Positions 6,264-13,836 of a stretch of 16,048 nt of DNA are shown piece after piece (position 1 is the first letter of the stretch; each line of letters begins with the position of its first letter). A program made the position numbers and the translations under genes. The stretch spans positions 1 through 16,048 of the forward strand of contig JAFZGK010000040.1 in the NCBI GenBank assembly GCA_017555445.1, written 5' to 3'. Source of the stretch: Bacteroidales bacterium. GTDB taxonomy: Bacteria > Bacteroidota > Bacteroidia > Bacteroidales > UBA932. The notes beneath the pieces were generated by a model. That model searched no databases and was not told the DNA's origin. It saw nothing but the letters and a program-made list of their open reading frames with translations.

Positions 6264-6839
6264 ATGAAAGAAGCAATCAAGCAAGCCGTTGAGGTTCTCC
6301 GCAAAGGCGGAATAATCCTTTATCCTACCGACACCGTATGGGGAATAGGTTGTGATGCAACAAACCCAGAAGCAGTTGCCAAGGTATATGAGATCAAGAG
6401 ACGTGCGGACAGCAAGTCACTTGTCCTCCTGGCTGCAGATATGGATATGATTTGCCGTTATGTCAAGGAAGTTCCCGAAATGGCCATTCAGCTTGTCGAG
6501 GTCAATGACAAGCCGATGACCATCATCTATCCGGGTGCCATAACCGGTCAGCATGCTCTTGCTCCAAATGCGGTGGCTGAGGATGGAACTGTTGGGATCC
6601 GCATTCCTATGATGGATTTCTGCCAGCAGCTGGTGGCCCGACTCGGCCGTCCGCTGGTGTCGACTTCTGCAAACATTTCAGGAGAACCGACACCGAAGAA
6701 CTATGCGGAAATCTCAGAGGAGATCCGCTCTGCAGTCGATCATATCGTGGAACCGTCATTTGAGAAAGGTGCGACCGGTCAGTCGTCGTCCATCATCAAG
6801 GTCGGTCTTGACTATACCATCGAGATCATTAGAAAGTAA
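6264..6839 (+). CDS. tsaC: L-threonylcarbamoyladenylate synthase (Sua5/YrdC family)
   Basis: The enzyme joins threonine, bicarbonate and ATP into threonylcarbamoyl-AMP, the donor for the t6A37 modification of ANN-decoding tRNAs. The 191 residues form one YrdC domain without the extra Sua5 C-terminal domain. Visible motifs are YPTDTVWGIGCDA (20-32), the KxR element (Lys45, Arg47), GIRIP, and STSANISG with its Ser-x-Asn. Conservation of both the KxR and SxN motifs favours a true TsaC/YrdC over the YciO paralogue, though that split cannot be settled here. The gene is packed between the EEP gene (5 bases) and the aminopeptidase (4 bases). Confidence 0.92.
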   Translation: MKEAIKQAVEVLRKGGIILYPTDTVWGIGCDATNPEAVAKVYEIKRRADSKSLVLLAADMDMICRYVKEVPEMAIQLVEVNDKPMTIIYPGAITGQHALAPNAVAEDGTVGIRIPMMDFCQQLVARLGRPLVSTSANISGEPTPKNYAEISEEIRSAVDHIVEPSFEKGATGQSSSIIKVGLDYTIEIIRK

Positions 6840-6843
6840 TGCT

Positions 6844-8667
6844 ATGGAAAATATTTTTGCCGCAAGAATCGAGGCCCTGAGATCCTTGATGTCTGAAAAC
6901 GGTTGGGAGGCTGTGGTCCTGAGCGGATCAGACCCTCACAGCAGCGAATATCCTGCACCAAGGTGGCAGCAGGTGAAATGGCTTACAGGATTTACCGGTG
7001 AAGCCGGAGATGTGGTGGTGACCATGAATCACGCAGGCCTCTGGACGGACTCACGTTATTTCATTCAGGCAGTTTCTCAGCTTGAAGGAACAGGAGTGGA
7101 ACTTCATAAGACCCGTATGCCGGATTCTGTATATATTCCGCAATGGCTTGCAGAGCAGGGGATTACAAAGGTGGCAGTGGACGGACTCTGCTGGAATGTA
7201 GATGCGGTTGAGGAAATAAGGAACGCAATATCTTCTGACTCCGTGCAGGCATCTGTTACAGATGTTCCGGATCTTCTTGAATCTCTCTGGACAGGACGTC
7301 CGCAGATACCCGTGACTCCGATCGTGACATTGGATGTTGAATGCTTTGGGGGAGTGCCTCGTGCGGATAAGATATGCTGGCTTCGCAAATGGATGATGCT
7401 TCATGACATTGACAGGGTGCTTCTTACATCCTTGGATGAGATTGCATGGATGCTCAATGTCAGAGGTAATGATATAGAGTATAATCCGCTGGTCATTTCT
7501 TATCTTCTTGTAAGTCAGGATTATGTGAGATGGTTTGTCCGTAAGCCTGAATCAGGAGAGGATCCTGACACCGTCGACAGCTTCAGCGAACTTGAGATGG
7601 ACGGAGTGGAAATAGAGGATTATGATGCCGTGTTCTTCGGCTTGAGTGATTTTACAACCGACACTGTCCAGCCTAAGCTGTTTGTGGATCCTTCATCGTT
7701 GAACCATCATCTTTACACTTATATCACAGACTCATACCCTGCAGACTGTGTGGTCATGGGCAAGTCCCCTGTCATCCTTCAGAAAGCTGTCAAGGTGGAG
7801 TCTGAGATCGAGAACCTCAGACAGACATATGTCGATGACGGTCTGGCCGTAACAAGATTCATTCACTGGCTGGAGACAGAGGTGGCTTCCGGCAGGGAAG
7901 TGACGGAGTGGGAGGCTTCCGAGCGTCTTACTGCCTTCCGTGCTGAGATTCCGGGATATAGAGGAAACAGTTTCGAAAATATATCTGCCTATGGTCCTTC
8001 CGCAGCCCTTCCGCACTATTCTACGCCATGCGAGGGCTCAGCAGTCATTCATCAGCGAGGTCTTTACCTGAGCGACTCCGGCGGACAGTATCTCACAGGA
8101 ACTACCGATATCACCAGAACAGTGCCTATGGGCGAGTGTACAGATCTTGAGAAGGAAGACTACACATTGGTGCTCAAAGGCATGATAGGTCTGTCCATGG
8201 CAGTTTTCCCTAAGGGCACAGCCGGATGTCAGCTTGATGTGCTTGCACGTATGCCTTTGTGGAAAGCCCGCCGAAATTACGGACATGGAACAGGACATGG
8301 TATAGGTTACTGGCTCTGTGTGCATGAGGGCCCTCAGGATATACGTCAGAATTTCAATTCTCAGCCACAGCTTCCTGGCATGGTGACATCAAACGAACCT
8401 GCGCTTTACCGTCAAGGCATGCACGGAATACGTCATGAGAACGTGATTCTTTGCAAATCAGCAGGACAGTCCGACTTCGGTGACTGGCTCGAGTTTGAAA
8501 CTCTCACATGCTGCCATTTCGATACCTCTGCGGTTGTACGTGACCTTCTTGATGCAGAAGAACTCCGTTGGCTCAATGCCTATAACGAACGCGTCTACCG
8601 TACCCTTTCACCGCTTCTGGATCCGGAGACTTCAGCATGGCTCCGTTACAAGACAATACCTATATAA
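6844..8667 (+). CDS. Xaa-Pro aminopeptidase, M24B, three-domain type
   Basis: The enzyme removes an N-terminal residue from peptides with proline in second position, using two metal ions. The protein has 607 residues, the length of the long three-domain form (as in eukaryotic cytosolic aminopeptidase P) and not the roughly 440-residue PepP of E. coli. Two creatinase-like N-terminal domains precede the pita-bread catalytic domain. Metal ligands are visible: Asp411 (SDSGGQY), Asp422 (TTDITRT), His485 (GHGTGHGIGYW), Glu518 (SNEPALY) and Glu532 (GIRHENVIL). There is no signal peptide, so it is cytoplasmic. I chose the ATG at 6844, 4 bases after the preceding stop; an upstream in-frame ATG at 6703 lies inside the previous gene. 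It is the last gene of the operon. Confidence 0.95.
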   Translation: MENIFAARIEALRSLMSENGWEAVVLSGSDPHSSEYPAPRWQQVKWLTGFTGEAGDVVVTMNHAGLWTDSRYFIQAVSQLEGTGVELHKTRMPDSVYIPQWLAEQGITKVAVDGLCWNVDAVEEIRNAISSDSVQASVTDVPDLLESLWTGRPQIPVTPIVTLDVECFGGVPRADKICWLRKWMMLHDIDRVLLTSLDEIAWMLNVRGNDIEYNPLVISYLLVSQDYVRWFVRKPESGEDPDTVDSFSELEMDGVEIEDYDAVFFGLSDFTTDTVQPKLFVDPSSLNHHLYTYITDSYPADCVVMGKSPVILQKAVKVESEIENLRQTYVDDGLAVTRFIHWLETEVASGREVTEWEASERLTAFRAEIPGYRGNSFENISAYGPSAALPHYSTPCEGSAVIHQRGLYLSDSGGQYLTGTTDITRTVPMGECTDLEKEDYTLVLKGMIGLSMAVFPKGTAGCQLDVLARMPLWKARRNYGHGTGHGIGYWLCVHEGPQDIRQNFNSQPQLPGMVTSNEPALYRQGMHGIRHENVILCKSAGQSDFGDWLEFETLTCCHFDTSAVVRDLLDAEELRWLNAYNERVYRTLSPLLDPETSAWLRYKTIPI

Positions 8668-8673
8668 TAAGAA

Positions 8674-8699
8674 CCGGAGTCACTTGATTCTGACTCCGG
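8674..8699 (+). terminator. First hairpin after the aminopeptidase gene
   Basis: A perfect 9-bp stem (8674-8682 with 8691-8699) with an 8-base loop starts 6 bases past the stop codon. No U-run follows, so it probably acts with the stronger hairpin just downstream or protects the mRNA end. Confidence 0.5.
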
Positions 8700-8708
8700 C
8701 CTTAAAAG

Positions 8709-8744
8709 AAAAAACTGGCAATCCGCTCGGACTGCCAGTTTTTT
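8709..8744. terminator. Bidirectional terminator shared by the mutL operon and sdhC
   Basis: A perfect 12-bp stem (8709-8720 with 8733-8744) has six A on the left arm and six T on the right arm, so both strands read a GC-containing hairpin followed by U6. It lies between the convergent aminopeptidase (stop 8667) and sdhC (stop 8761) genes and can end both transcripts. Confidence 0.92.
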
Positions 8745-8760
8745 ATATGTCGTATGCTGA

Positions 8761-9474
8761 TTAGAGTACGCTGCCTGGGATAACGCCGTTAGCAACGAGG
8801 CATGCAACGATTGCAGTTACTGAAAGGAGAACTACAAGAAGAGTTGCAACAGCCTTTCCAAGACACTCAAGTCTTGCCTGCCATACTTTGTTGCTCCAAC
8901 CGATAGACTGGAATGCGCTCCAGAAACCGTGAGTAAGGTGGAACCAGAGAGCTGCGAACCATACGATGTAGATAGCTACCATCCACCACTTGCCGAATGT
9001 GAGCTCCATGAGGGCGTATACTGATTCTGGATGAACATGCTCACCCTTGAACCACTCTACATACTGCATCTCAGCCCAGAAATGTGACATGTGGAATACT
9101 GCGAATCCGAGTACGATCACTCCGAGAACGAGCATATTCTTCGCTGCCCAAGACTCAGCCTGTGTCTTGTTGGCAACAGCATAGCGCTCAGTACCGCGAG
9201 CCTTATAGTTGCCGTAAGTAAGGATGAATGCGTAGATGATGTGTACAAAGAAACCTGCTGCAAGGATAGGGACCATGATGTCGATTACAGGAGTTGCCAT
9301 GAACCAGCATCCGCTGGCGTACCAACCTTCACCTGCAGGTGCTCCCCATGTGTTGTTGCCGATCAGGTCTATCACTGCAAAGAAATTGATTGTAGTGTGA
9401 AGAAGAAGGAACAAGATGAGGAAAAGTCCACTTACGCTCATGATGAGCTTCTTTGTAATTGAAGAAAGTGCCAT
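8761..9474 (-). CDS. sdhC: Succinate dehydrogenase/fumarate reductase cytochrome b subunit
   Basis: SdhC is the dihaem membrane anchor passing electrons between menaquinone and the SdhA/SdhB subunits in the inner membrane. The protein has 237 residues and five hydrophobic helices, as in the b558-type of Bacteroidota and Bacillus. Candidate haem ligands sit in four helices: His26 (LLLHTTINF), His78 (FFVHIIYAF), His128 or His131 (FHMSHFW), and His179 or His182 (WFHLTHGFW). In this phylum sdhC is normally followed by sdhA and sdhB. Here the gene ends at a bidirectional terminator and its upstream neighbour is divergent, so it is monocistronic and the partner genes must be elsewhere. Its own promoter is visible at 9528-9558. 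Confidence 0.94.
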   Translation of the reverse strand: MALSSITKKLIMSVSGLFLILFLLLHTTINFFAVIDLIGNNTWGAPAGEGWYASGCWFMATPVIDIMVPILAAGFFVHIIYAFILTYGNYKARGTERYAVANKTQAESWAAKNMLVLGVIVLGFAVFHMSHFWAEMQYVEWFKGEHVHPESVYALMELTFGKWWMVAIYIVWFAALWFHLTHGFWSAFQSIGWSNKVWQARLECLGKAVATLLVVLLSVTAIVACLVANGVIPGSVL

Positions 9475-9527
9475 AGTTGTTATAATCTTATTGTTAATAT
9501 TCGGTCAGAATTTCCGGTTCAACCATG

Positions 9528-9558
9528 CAAAGATATATTCTTTCTTGCAAGTTTCATA
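9528..9558 (-). promoter_or_regulatory. Promoter of sdhC
   Basis: On the minus strand TATG (9555-9558, one mismatch to TTTG), 19 bases, then TATCTTTG (9528-9535, exact TAnnTTTG). It predicts a leader of about 45 bases before the sdhC ATG. Confidence 0.75.
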
Positions 9559-9575
9559 ATAATTCGATACTTTTG
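9544..9575 (+). promoter_or_regulatory. Promoter of pyrH-frr
   Basis: CTTG (9544-9547, one mismatch to TTTG), 20 bases, then TACTTTTG (9568-9575, exact TAnnTTTG). The predicted start is near 9582, about 23 bases before the pyrH ATG. It overlaps the divergent sdhC promoter. Confidence 0.72.
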
Positions 9576-9604
9576 TTTGTCAAAAAATCAGAATCGCTAC
9601 AGAT

Positions 9605-10315
9605 ATGGGAACATATAAGAGAGTGCTGCTCAAATTGAGCGGAGAGAGCCTTGGAGGCCCTGTTGGAAAAGGTATCGACGAGAACTGGCTTGCCGCTTAT
9701 GCGGAAGAAGTTGCTGAAGCTGTGAAGAACGGTCTTCAGGTGGCTATCGTTATCGGAGGAGGTAATATTTTCCGTGGTCTTCAGGGAGTAGGAAAGGGAT
9801 TTGATAGAGTCAACGGCGACAAGATGGGAATGCTTGCCACAGTGATCAATTCGCTGGGTCTTGCAATGGCCATCCGCAGCGCAGGTGTAGAGGCTGAAGT
9901 GTTCACAGCCACTCCTATGATGCCGGTTGCACGTTACTATATGAGGGATGATGCAGTCGCTGTAATGGAAAGAGGCGGCGTGGCGCTCATCGCAGGCGGT
10001 ACAGGTAACCCTTATTTCACAACAGATTCAGGTGCTGCCCTTCGTGCTCTCGAAATCGGTGCAGACGCTCTTCTCAAGGGAACAAGAGTTGACGGAGTCT
10101 ACACTGCCGACCCTGAAAAGGATCCGACAGCTGTGAAATATGAGGAACTCAGTTTTGACAAGGCAATCGAGGACCGCCTCAAGGTGATGGATCAGACAGC
10201 GTTCGCTCTTTGCCGCGAAGGAAATATGCCTATCATCGTGTTCGATATGAACCAGAAGGGCAATCTCACCAAGCTTGTGAAGGGAGAGAAGGTAGGTACT
10301 CTCGTGCACGTATAG
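9605..10315 (+). CDS. pyrH: UMP kinase
   Basis: PyrH phosphorylates UMP to UDP with ATP, the step feeding all pyrimidine nucleotides. It is a cytoplasmic hexamer of the amino acid kinase fold. The 236 residues match the usual length. Diagnostic segments are KLSGESLGG near the N terminus, VIGGGNIFRG (about 50-59), DKMGMLATVINSLG, GGTGNPYFTTDSGAALRA and the nucleotide-binding TRVDGVYTADPEKDP. The family is typically inhibited by UTP. It starts about 23 bases below its predicted transcription start and is followed by frr after 28 AT-rich bases. The rpsB-tsf genes that precede pyrH in many other bacteria are not here. Confidence 0.97.
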   Translation: MGTYKRVLLKLSGESLGGPVGKGIDENWLAAYAEEVAEAVKNGLQVAIVIGGGNIFRGLQGVGKGFDRVNGDKMGMLATVINSLGLAMAIRSAGVEAEVFTATPMMPVARYYMRDDAVAVMERGGVALIAGGTGNPYFTTDSGAALRALEIGADALLKGTRVDGVYTADPEKDPTAVKYEELSFDKAIEDRLKVMDQTAFALCREGNMPIIVFDMNQKGNLTKLVKGEKVGTLVHV

Positions 10316-10343
10316 AAATTGAAATAATTAAAAAGACAATACT

Positions 10344-10907
10344 ATGATTACTAAGGCTAAAGAAATTCTGGCAGGTGCCAAAGATAAGATGAACCACGCA
10401 GTGGCTCACCTCGACGAGGAACTCAAGACATATCGCGCGGGTAAGGCTAATCCGCTTGTTTTCAACAATGTGATGGTTGACTACTATGGCAGCCCTACAC
10501 CAGTTCCTCAGGTTGCTTCAGTAACCACACCTGATGCAAAGACACTTATGCTTCAGCCATGGGAGAAGAAGATGATCCCTGCAATCGAGAAGGCTATTCT
10601 CGATGCTAACATCGGTCTTACTCCATCAAACAACGGTGAAGCTATCCGTTGCACAGTTCCACCTCTTACTGAGGACCGTCGTAAGGAACTCCTCAAGAAG
10701 GCAAAGGCTGCCGGTGAGAATGCAAAGGTGAGCGTGAGAAATGCACGCCGTGATGCTATCGAGCTTCTCAAGAAGGCTAACAAGGAAGGAATGCCTGAGG
10801 ACCTTCAGAAGGAGTACGAGCAGCTCGTACAGAAGGAGACTGACGCTTTCACAAAGAAGGTTGACGAGCTGGTTGCAGCAAAGGAAAAGGAAATGATGAC
10901 AGTGTAA
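10344..10907 (+). CDS. frr: Ribosome recycling factor
   Basis: RRF works with EF-G to split the post-termination ribosome so it can be reused. The 187 residues match the family length of about 185. It begins with a helical segment containing the conserved YRAGKANP, then the domain II segment YYGSPTPVPQVASVTTPDAK. LMLQPWEKKMIPAIEKAI and the charged RKELLKKAKAAGENAKVSVR-type helix follow. The codon choice (many CTT, AAG, CGT) suggests high expression. It is co-transcribed with pyrH, and a terminator hairpin follows at 10943-10975. Confidence 0.97.
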   Translation: MITKAKEILAGAKDKMNHAVAHLDEELKTYRAGKANPLVFNNVMVDYYGSPTPVPQVASVTTPDAKTLMLQPWEKKMIPAIEKAILDANIGLTPSNNGEAIRCTVPPLTEDRRKELLKKAKAAGENAKVSVRNARRDAIELLKKANKEGMPEDLQKEYEQLVQKETDAFTKKVDELVAAKEKEMMTV

Positions 10908-10942
10908 GTGCGTTTCTGTTCTATACTGTGATAGATATGACA

Positions 10943-10975
10943 GACTGTCCGGCATAGTCCGGGCAGTTCTTTTTT
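10943..10975 (+). terminator. Terminator between frr and pheA (possible attenuator)
   Basis: Bases 10944-10952 pair with 10959-10967 (9 bp, one U-G pair) around a 6-base loop, and TCTTTTTT follows, a standard rho-independent layout. It ends only 13 bases before the pheA ATG, so it either ends the frr message with pheA depending on readthrough, or it acts within a pheA leader. Confidence 0.85.
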
Positions 10976-10988
10976 GAACTTGACAAAT

Positions 10989-11819
10989 ATGAAGAAAATA
11001 GCTGTCCAGGGTGTAAAGGGCTGTTTCCATGAGCAGGCCGCAAGGCTTTTCTATGAGGAGCATGGTCACATCGTGCCTGCCATCGTGGAGTGTGATACGT
11101 TCGATGATCTTTATAAGAGTTTGTCGAAAGGCGAGGCTGATGCTGCAATCATGGCGATCGAGAATACCGTTTCAGGAGGACTCCTCCCCAATTTCGAACT
11201 CCTGAGGAAATATGACCGCAAGATCAAAGGCGAAGTGTTCCTCCGCATCCAGCAGAACCTCATGGCTCTGCCGGGGCAGACCATAGAAGACATCAAGGAA
11301 GTGCGCAGTCACTATATGGCAATCAACCAGACTCGAGAATTCTTCAAGAATTATCCTTGGATACGTCTTGTGGAGTCGGAAGATACAGCCAAGAGTGCAG
11401 CGGAAGTGGCTCTCCAGGGATTGAAGGGTGTCGGTGCCGTGGCATCTGAACTTGCTGCGGAACTGTATGATCTTGAAATACTTGCCCCAGGCATAGAGAC
11501 GTACAAGCAGAATTTTACAAGATTCCTTGTCTTTGATGACTCTCTCGAGGTGGATGCTTCAAAGGTGAACAAGGCATCCATGTGCTTCACTCTTCCTCAT
11601 GCTCCGGGATCGCTCGCTCATGTCCTTACCATACTCTCGTTCTATGGAATGAACCTGACTAGGATCCAGTCGCTTCCTATTCCGGGTCATGAGTGGCAGT
11701 ATTTCTTCTATGTCGACATAAAGTTCGAAGATCATACAAGATATGAACAGGCTCTCGCGGCTGTAAGACCGCTGATGGAGGACCTGACAATTTTGGGAGA
11801 ATACGTGGCTGCCATATGA
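10989..11819 (+). CDS. pheA: Prephenate dehydratase with ACT domain
   Basis: The enzyme turns prephenate into phenylpyruvate for phenylalanine synthesis. With the ATG at 10989 it has 276 residues. An upstream TTG at 10974 lies in the terminator U-run and is rejected. There is no fused chorismate mutase. The dehydratase domain shows GVKGCFHEQAA (8-18), AIENTVSGG and the catalytic NFTRF (Thr177). The C-terminal ACT domain covers about 195-270. The phenylalanine-sensing ACT motifs, usually GALV and ESRP, read GSLA (207-210) and QSLP (227-230) here, so feedback control may differ or be clade-specific. The stop overlaps the next start codon by 4 bases (ATGA), implying coupled translation. Confidence 0.96.
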   Translation: MKKIAVQGVKGCFHEQAARLFYEEHGHIVPAIVECDTFDDLYKSLSKGEADAAIMAIENTVSGGLLPNFELLRKYDRKIKGEVFLRIQQNLMALPGQTIEDIKEVRSHYMAINQTREFFKNYPWIRLVESEDTAKSAAEVALQGLKGVGAVASELAAELYDLEILAPGIETYKQNFTRFLVFDDSLEVDASKVNKASMCFTLPHAPGSLAHVLTILSFYGMNLTRIQSLPIPGHEWQYFFYVDIKFEDHTRYEQALAAVRPLMEDLTILGEYVAAI

Positions 11820-12982
11820 TGATCAGACCGGCAAAGAGGACGGAAAGCGTACAGGAGTACTACTTTTCGAGGAAGCTAAAGGAAATAGCGGCGATGAATG
11901 CAGAGCGTCAGGCCAGGGGTGAGGAACTTGTAATCAATCTCGGTATCGGTTCCCCTGACGGAATGCCTCCGATGGCGGCAATAGATGCATTGACAGAGTC
12001 TGCTGTCCAGTCTGGCAATCATGCATATCAGAGTTATGTGGGACTTCCTGAATTGAGGCAGGCCTTTGCAGACTGGTACTTGAGATGGTATGGGGTGGAA
12101 CTGAATCCGGCCAATGAGATTCAGCCTCTTGTGGGTTCAAAGGAGGGAATACTTCTGATATCTCTTGCTTTTCTCGATGAAGGGGACAAGGTGCTTGTGC
12201 CGGATCCCGGTTATCCGACATATTCTTCGGCATCCAGACTTGCTGGGGCGGAAATCCTGACTTACGACCTCAAGGAGGAGAATGGCTGGCAGCCTGATTT
12301 CGAGGCGCTTGAGAATATGGATCTCACAGGTGTAAAGATAATGTGGACCAATTATCCTAACATGCCTACTGGTGCCCCGGCTTCAAAGGAACTTTATGAA
12401 AGGCTTGTTGATTTTGGTCTGAAGCACGGAATAATGATATGCAATGACAATCCGTACAGTTTCATTCTGAATGATGATCCGCTGTCAATTCTCGCGTGTT
12501 CACGCGCGAAGGAGTGCTGTCTTGAACTGAACTCCCTCAGTAAGGCACATAACATGGCAGGCTGGCGCATCGGTATGGTTGCAGGTGCTTCTGACGTGAT
12601 TTCCGAGATTCTGAAGGTGAAGAGCCAGATGGATTCGGGTATGTTCAAGCCTCTCCAGAAAGCTGCAGTGGAAGCATTGAAGCAGGGACCGGAATGGTTC
12701 GGACGATTGAATGACGAATATCGTCGCCGCAGAGTGCTTGCCGGAGAGATATTCGATCTCATAGGAGCGGAATATGACCATGACAGTGCCGGCATGTTCC
12801 TTTGGGGCAAGGTTTCCGGACCAGGTCTGGCTGTTTCTGACAGGATGTTATATGAAGCGGGAGTATTCATCACTCCGGGTTTCATTTTCGGACGCAATGG
12901 AGAAAACTATATACGCATATCACTATGTGCCAAGCCTGAGGTCCTGAAGAGGGCTGCAGATAAAATTCGTTGTATTCTATGA
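11816..12982 (+). CDS. PLP-dependent class I/II aminotransferase, probably aromatic
   Basis: The protein has 388 residues and is a fold-type I aminotransferase. Motifs are NYPNMPTGA, NDNPYSF with PLP-contacting Asp211 and Tyr214, NSLSKAHNMAGWRIG with Schiff-base Lys243, and NYIRISL with the carboxylate-binding Arg near residue 373. By sequence flavour it is closest to the LL-diaminopimelate/aspartate aminotransferase-like group. Its place between pheA and tyrA, overlapping both by ATGA, strongly suggests that it converts phenylpyruvate and 4-hydroxyphenylpyruvate into Phe and Tyr; that role is inferred from context. A second ATG three bases on (11819) is equally possible as the start. Confidence 0.92.
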   Translation: MMIRPAKRTESVQEYYFSRKLKEIAAMNAERQARGEELVINLGIGSPDGMPPMAAIDALTESAVQSGNHAYQSYVGLPELRQAFADWYLRWYGVELNPANEIQPLVGSKEGILLISLAFLDEGDKVLVPDPGYPTYSSASRLAGAEILTYDLKEENGWQPDFEALENMDLTGVKIMWTNYPNMPTGAPASKELYERLVDFGLKHGIMICNDNPYSFILNDDPLSILACSRAKECCLELNSLSKAHNMAGWRIGMVAGASDVISEILKVKSQMDSGMFKPLQKAAVEALKQGPEWFGRLNDEYRRRRVLAGEIFDLIGAEYDHDSAGMFLWGKVSGPGLAVSDRMLYEAGVFITPGFIFGRNGENYIRISLCAKPEVLKRAADKIRCIL

Positions 12983-13833
12983 AGGTAGGAATTATAGGAT
13001 TGGGACTTATAGGGGGATCGATGGCGATCGACCTCAGGAGAAAGGGCTTTGCAAGCGCAGTCCTTGGTGTGGAGAATGAGCCGGTGAATGCGGCAGCGGC
13101 GGAAAAGATAGGTCTGGTTGACAGGGTGGTGAGCTACGAGGAATGTGTGGCTGAGAGCGATATAGTCGTTCTTGCTGTTCCGGTAGGTGCTGCCGTGAAG
13201 ATGCTCCCTGACATCCTCGATCGTTTCCATTCGGCTCCGGATGCGCAGAAAATCGTAATCGATGTCTGTTCTACAAAGGAGCACCTTGCCCGTAGTGTGA
13301 AGTATCATCCTGCACGAAAGCAGTATGTGGCTACACATCCGATGGCAGGTACTGAGTACAGTGGCCCATGGGCAGCACTGCCCGGCCTTTTTGACGGACA
13401 TGCCGGCATCATCTGCGATGCGGAGGAGTCGGATTCCAAGGCTGTAAGGACTGTCGAGAGACTTTATGAGACGCTGAACATGAGGACCATATATATGAAC
13501 TCCTCCAATCATGACGTCCATACGGCCTATGTCTCGCACATCTCACACGTCACTTCATTCGCTCTGGCTCTGACCGTGCTTGAGAAGGAGAAGGATGAGA
13601 AGCATATCTTCGATCTGGCTTCGGGAGGATTCTCTTCCACAGTGCGTCTTGCCAAGAGCAGCCCTGACATGTGGACGCCTATCCTGACTCAGAATGGTGA
13701 CAATGTGCTTCATGTCATAGATACATACATAGAAAAGATGAAGGCATTCCGCGATGCGATTGCAGAAGGTGATGAAGAATCTATCCGCGACCTCATTGCA
13801 GAATCAAACAAGATACGCAGAATAATAAGATAG
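12979..13833 (+). CDS. tyrA: Prephenate dehydrogenase
   Basis: TyrA oxidatively decarboxylates prephenate to 4-hydroxyphenylpyruvate using NAD(P). With the ATG at 12979, overlapping the previous stop by 4 bases, it has 284 residues. The Rossmann motif GLGLIGGS (7-14) is at the extreme N terminus, so there is no fused chorismate mutase, and there is no C-terminal ACT domain. HPMAGTEYSG (120-129) carries the conserved active-site His. The helical domain contains HTAYVSHISHVTSFALA and DLASGGFSSTVRLAKSSPDMW, typical of the family. The acidic Glu after the first strand (GVENEP) is compatible with NAD preference, which is an inference. Confidence 0.96.
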   Translation: MKVGIIGLGLIGGSMAIDLRRKGFASAVLGVENEPVNAAAAEKIGLVDRVVSYEECVAESDIVVLAVPVGAAVKMLPDILDRFHSAPDAQKIVIDVCSTKEHLARSVKYHPARKQYVATHPMAGTEYSGPWAALPGLFDGHAGIICDAEESDSKAVRTVERLYETLNMRTIYMNSSNHDVHTAYVSHISHVTSFALALTVLEKEKDEKHIFDLASGGFSSTVRLAKSSPDMWTPILTQNGDNVLHVIDTYIEKMKAFRDAIAEGDEESIRDLIAESNKIRRIIR

Positions 13834-13836
13834 CAT

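Noticed and set aside
6703..6843. N-terminal extension of the aminopeptidase back to an ATG at 6703
   Set aside because: It would overlap the tsaC gene by 137 bases and add a basic segment foreign to the family. The ATG at 6844 sits 4 bases after the tsaC stop.
10974..10988. TTG start for pheA
   Set aside because: It lies at the end of the terminator U-run and adds five residues before the normal MKKIAVQG start.
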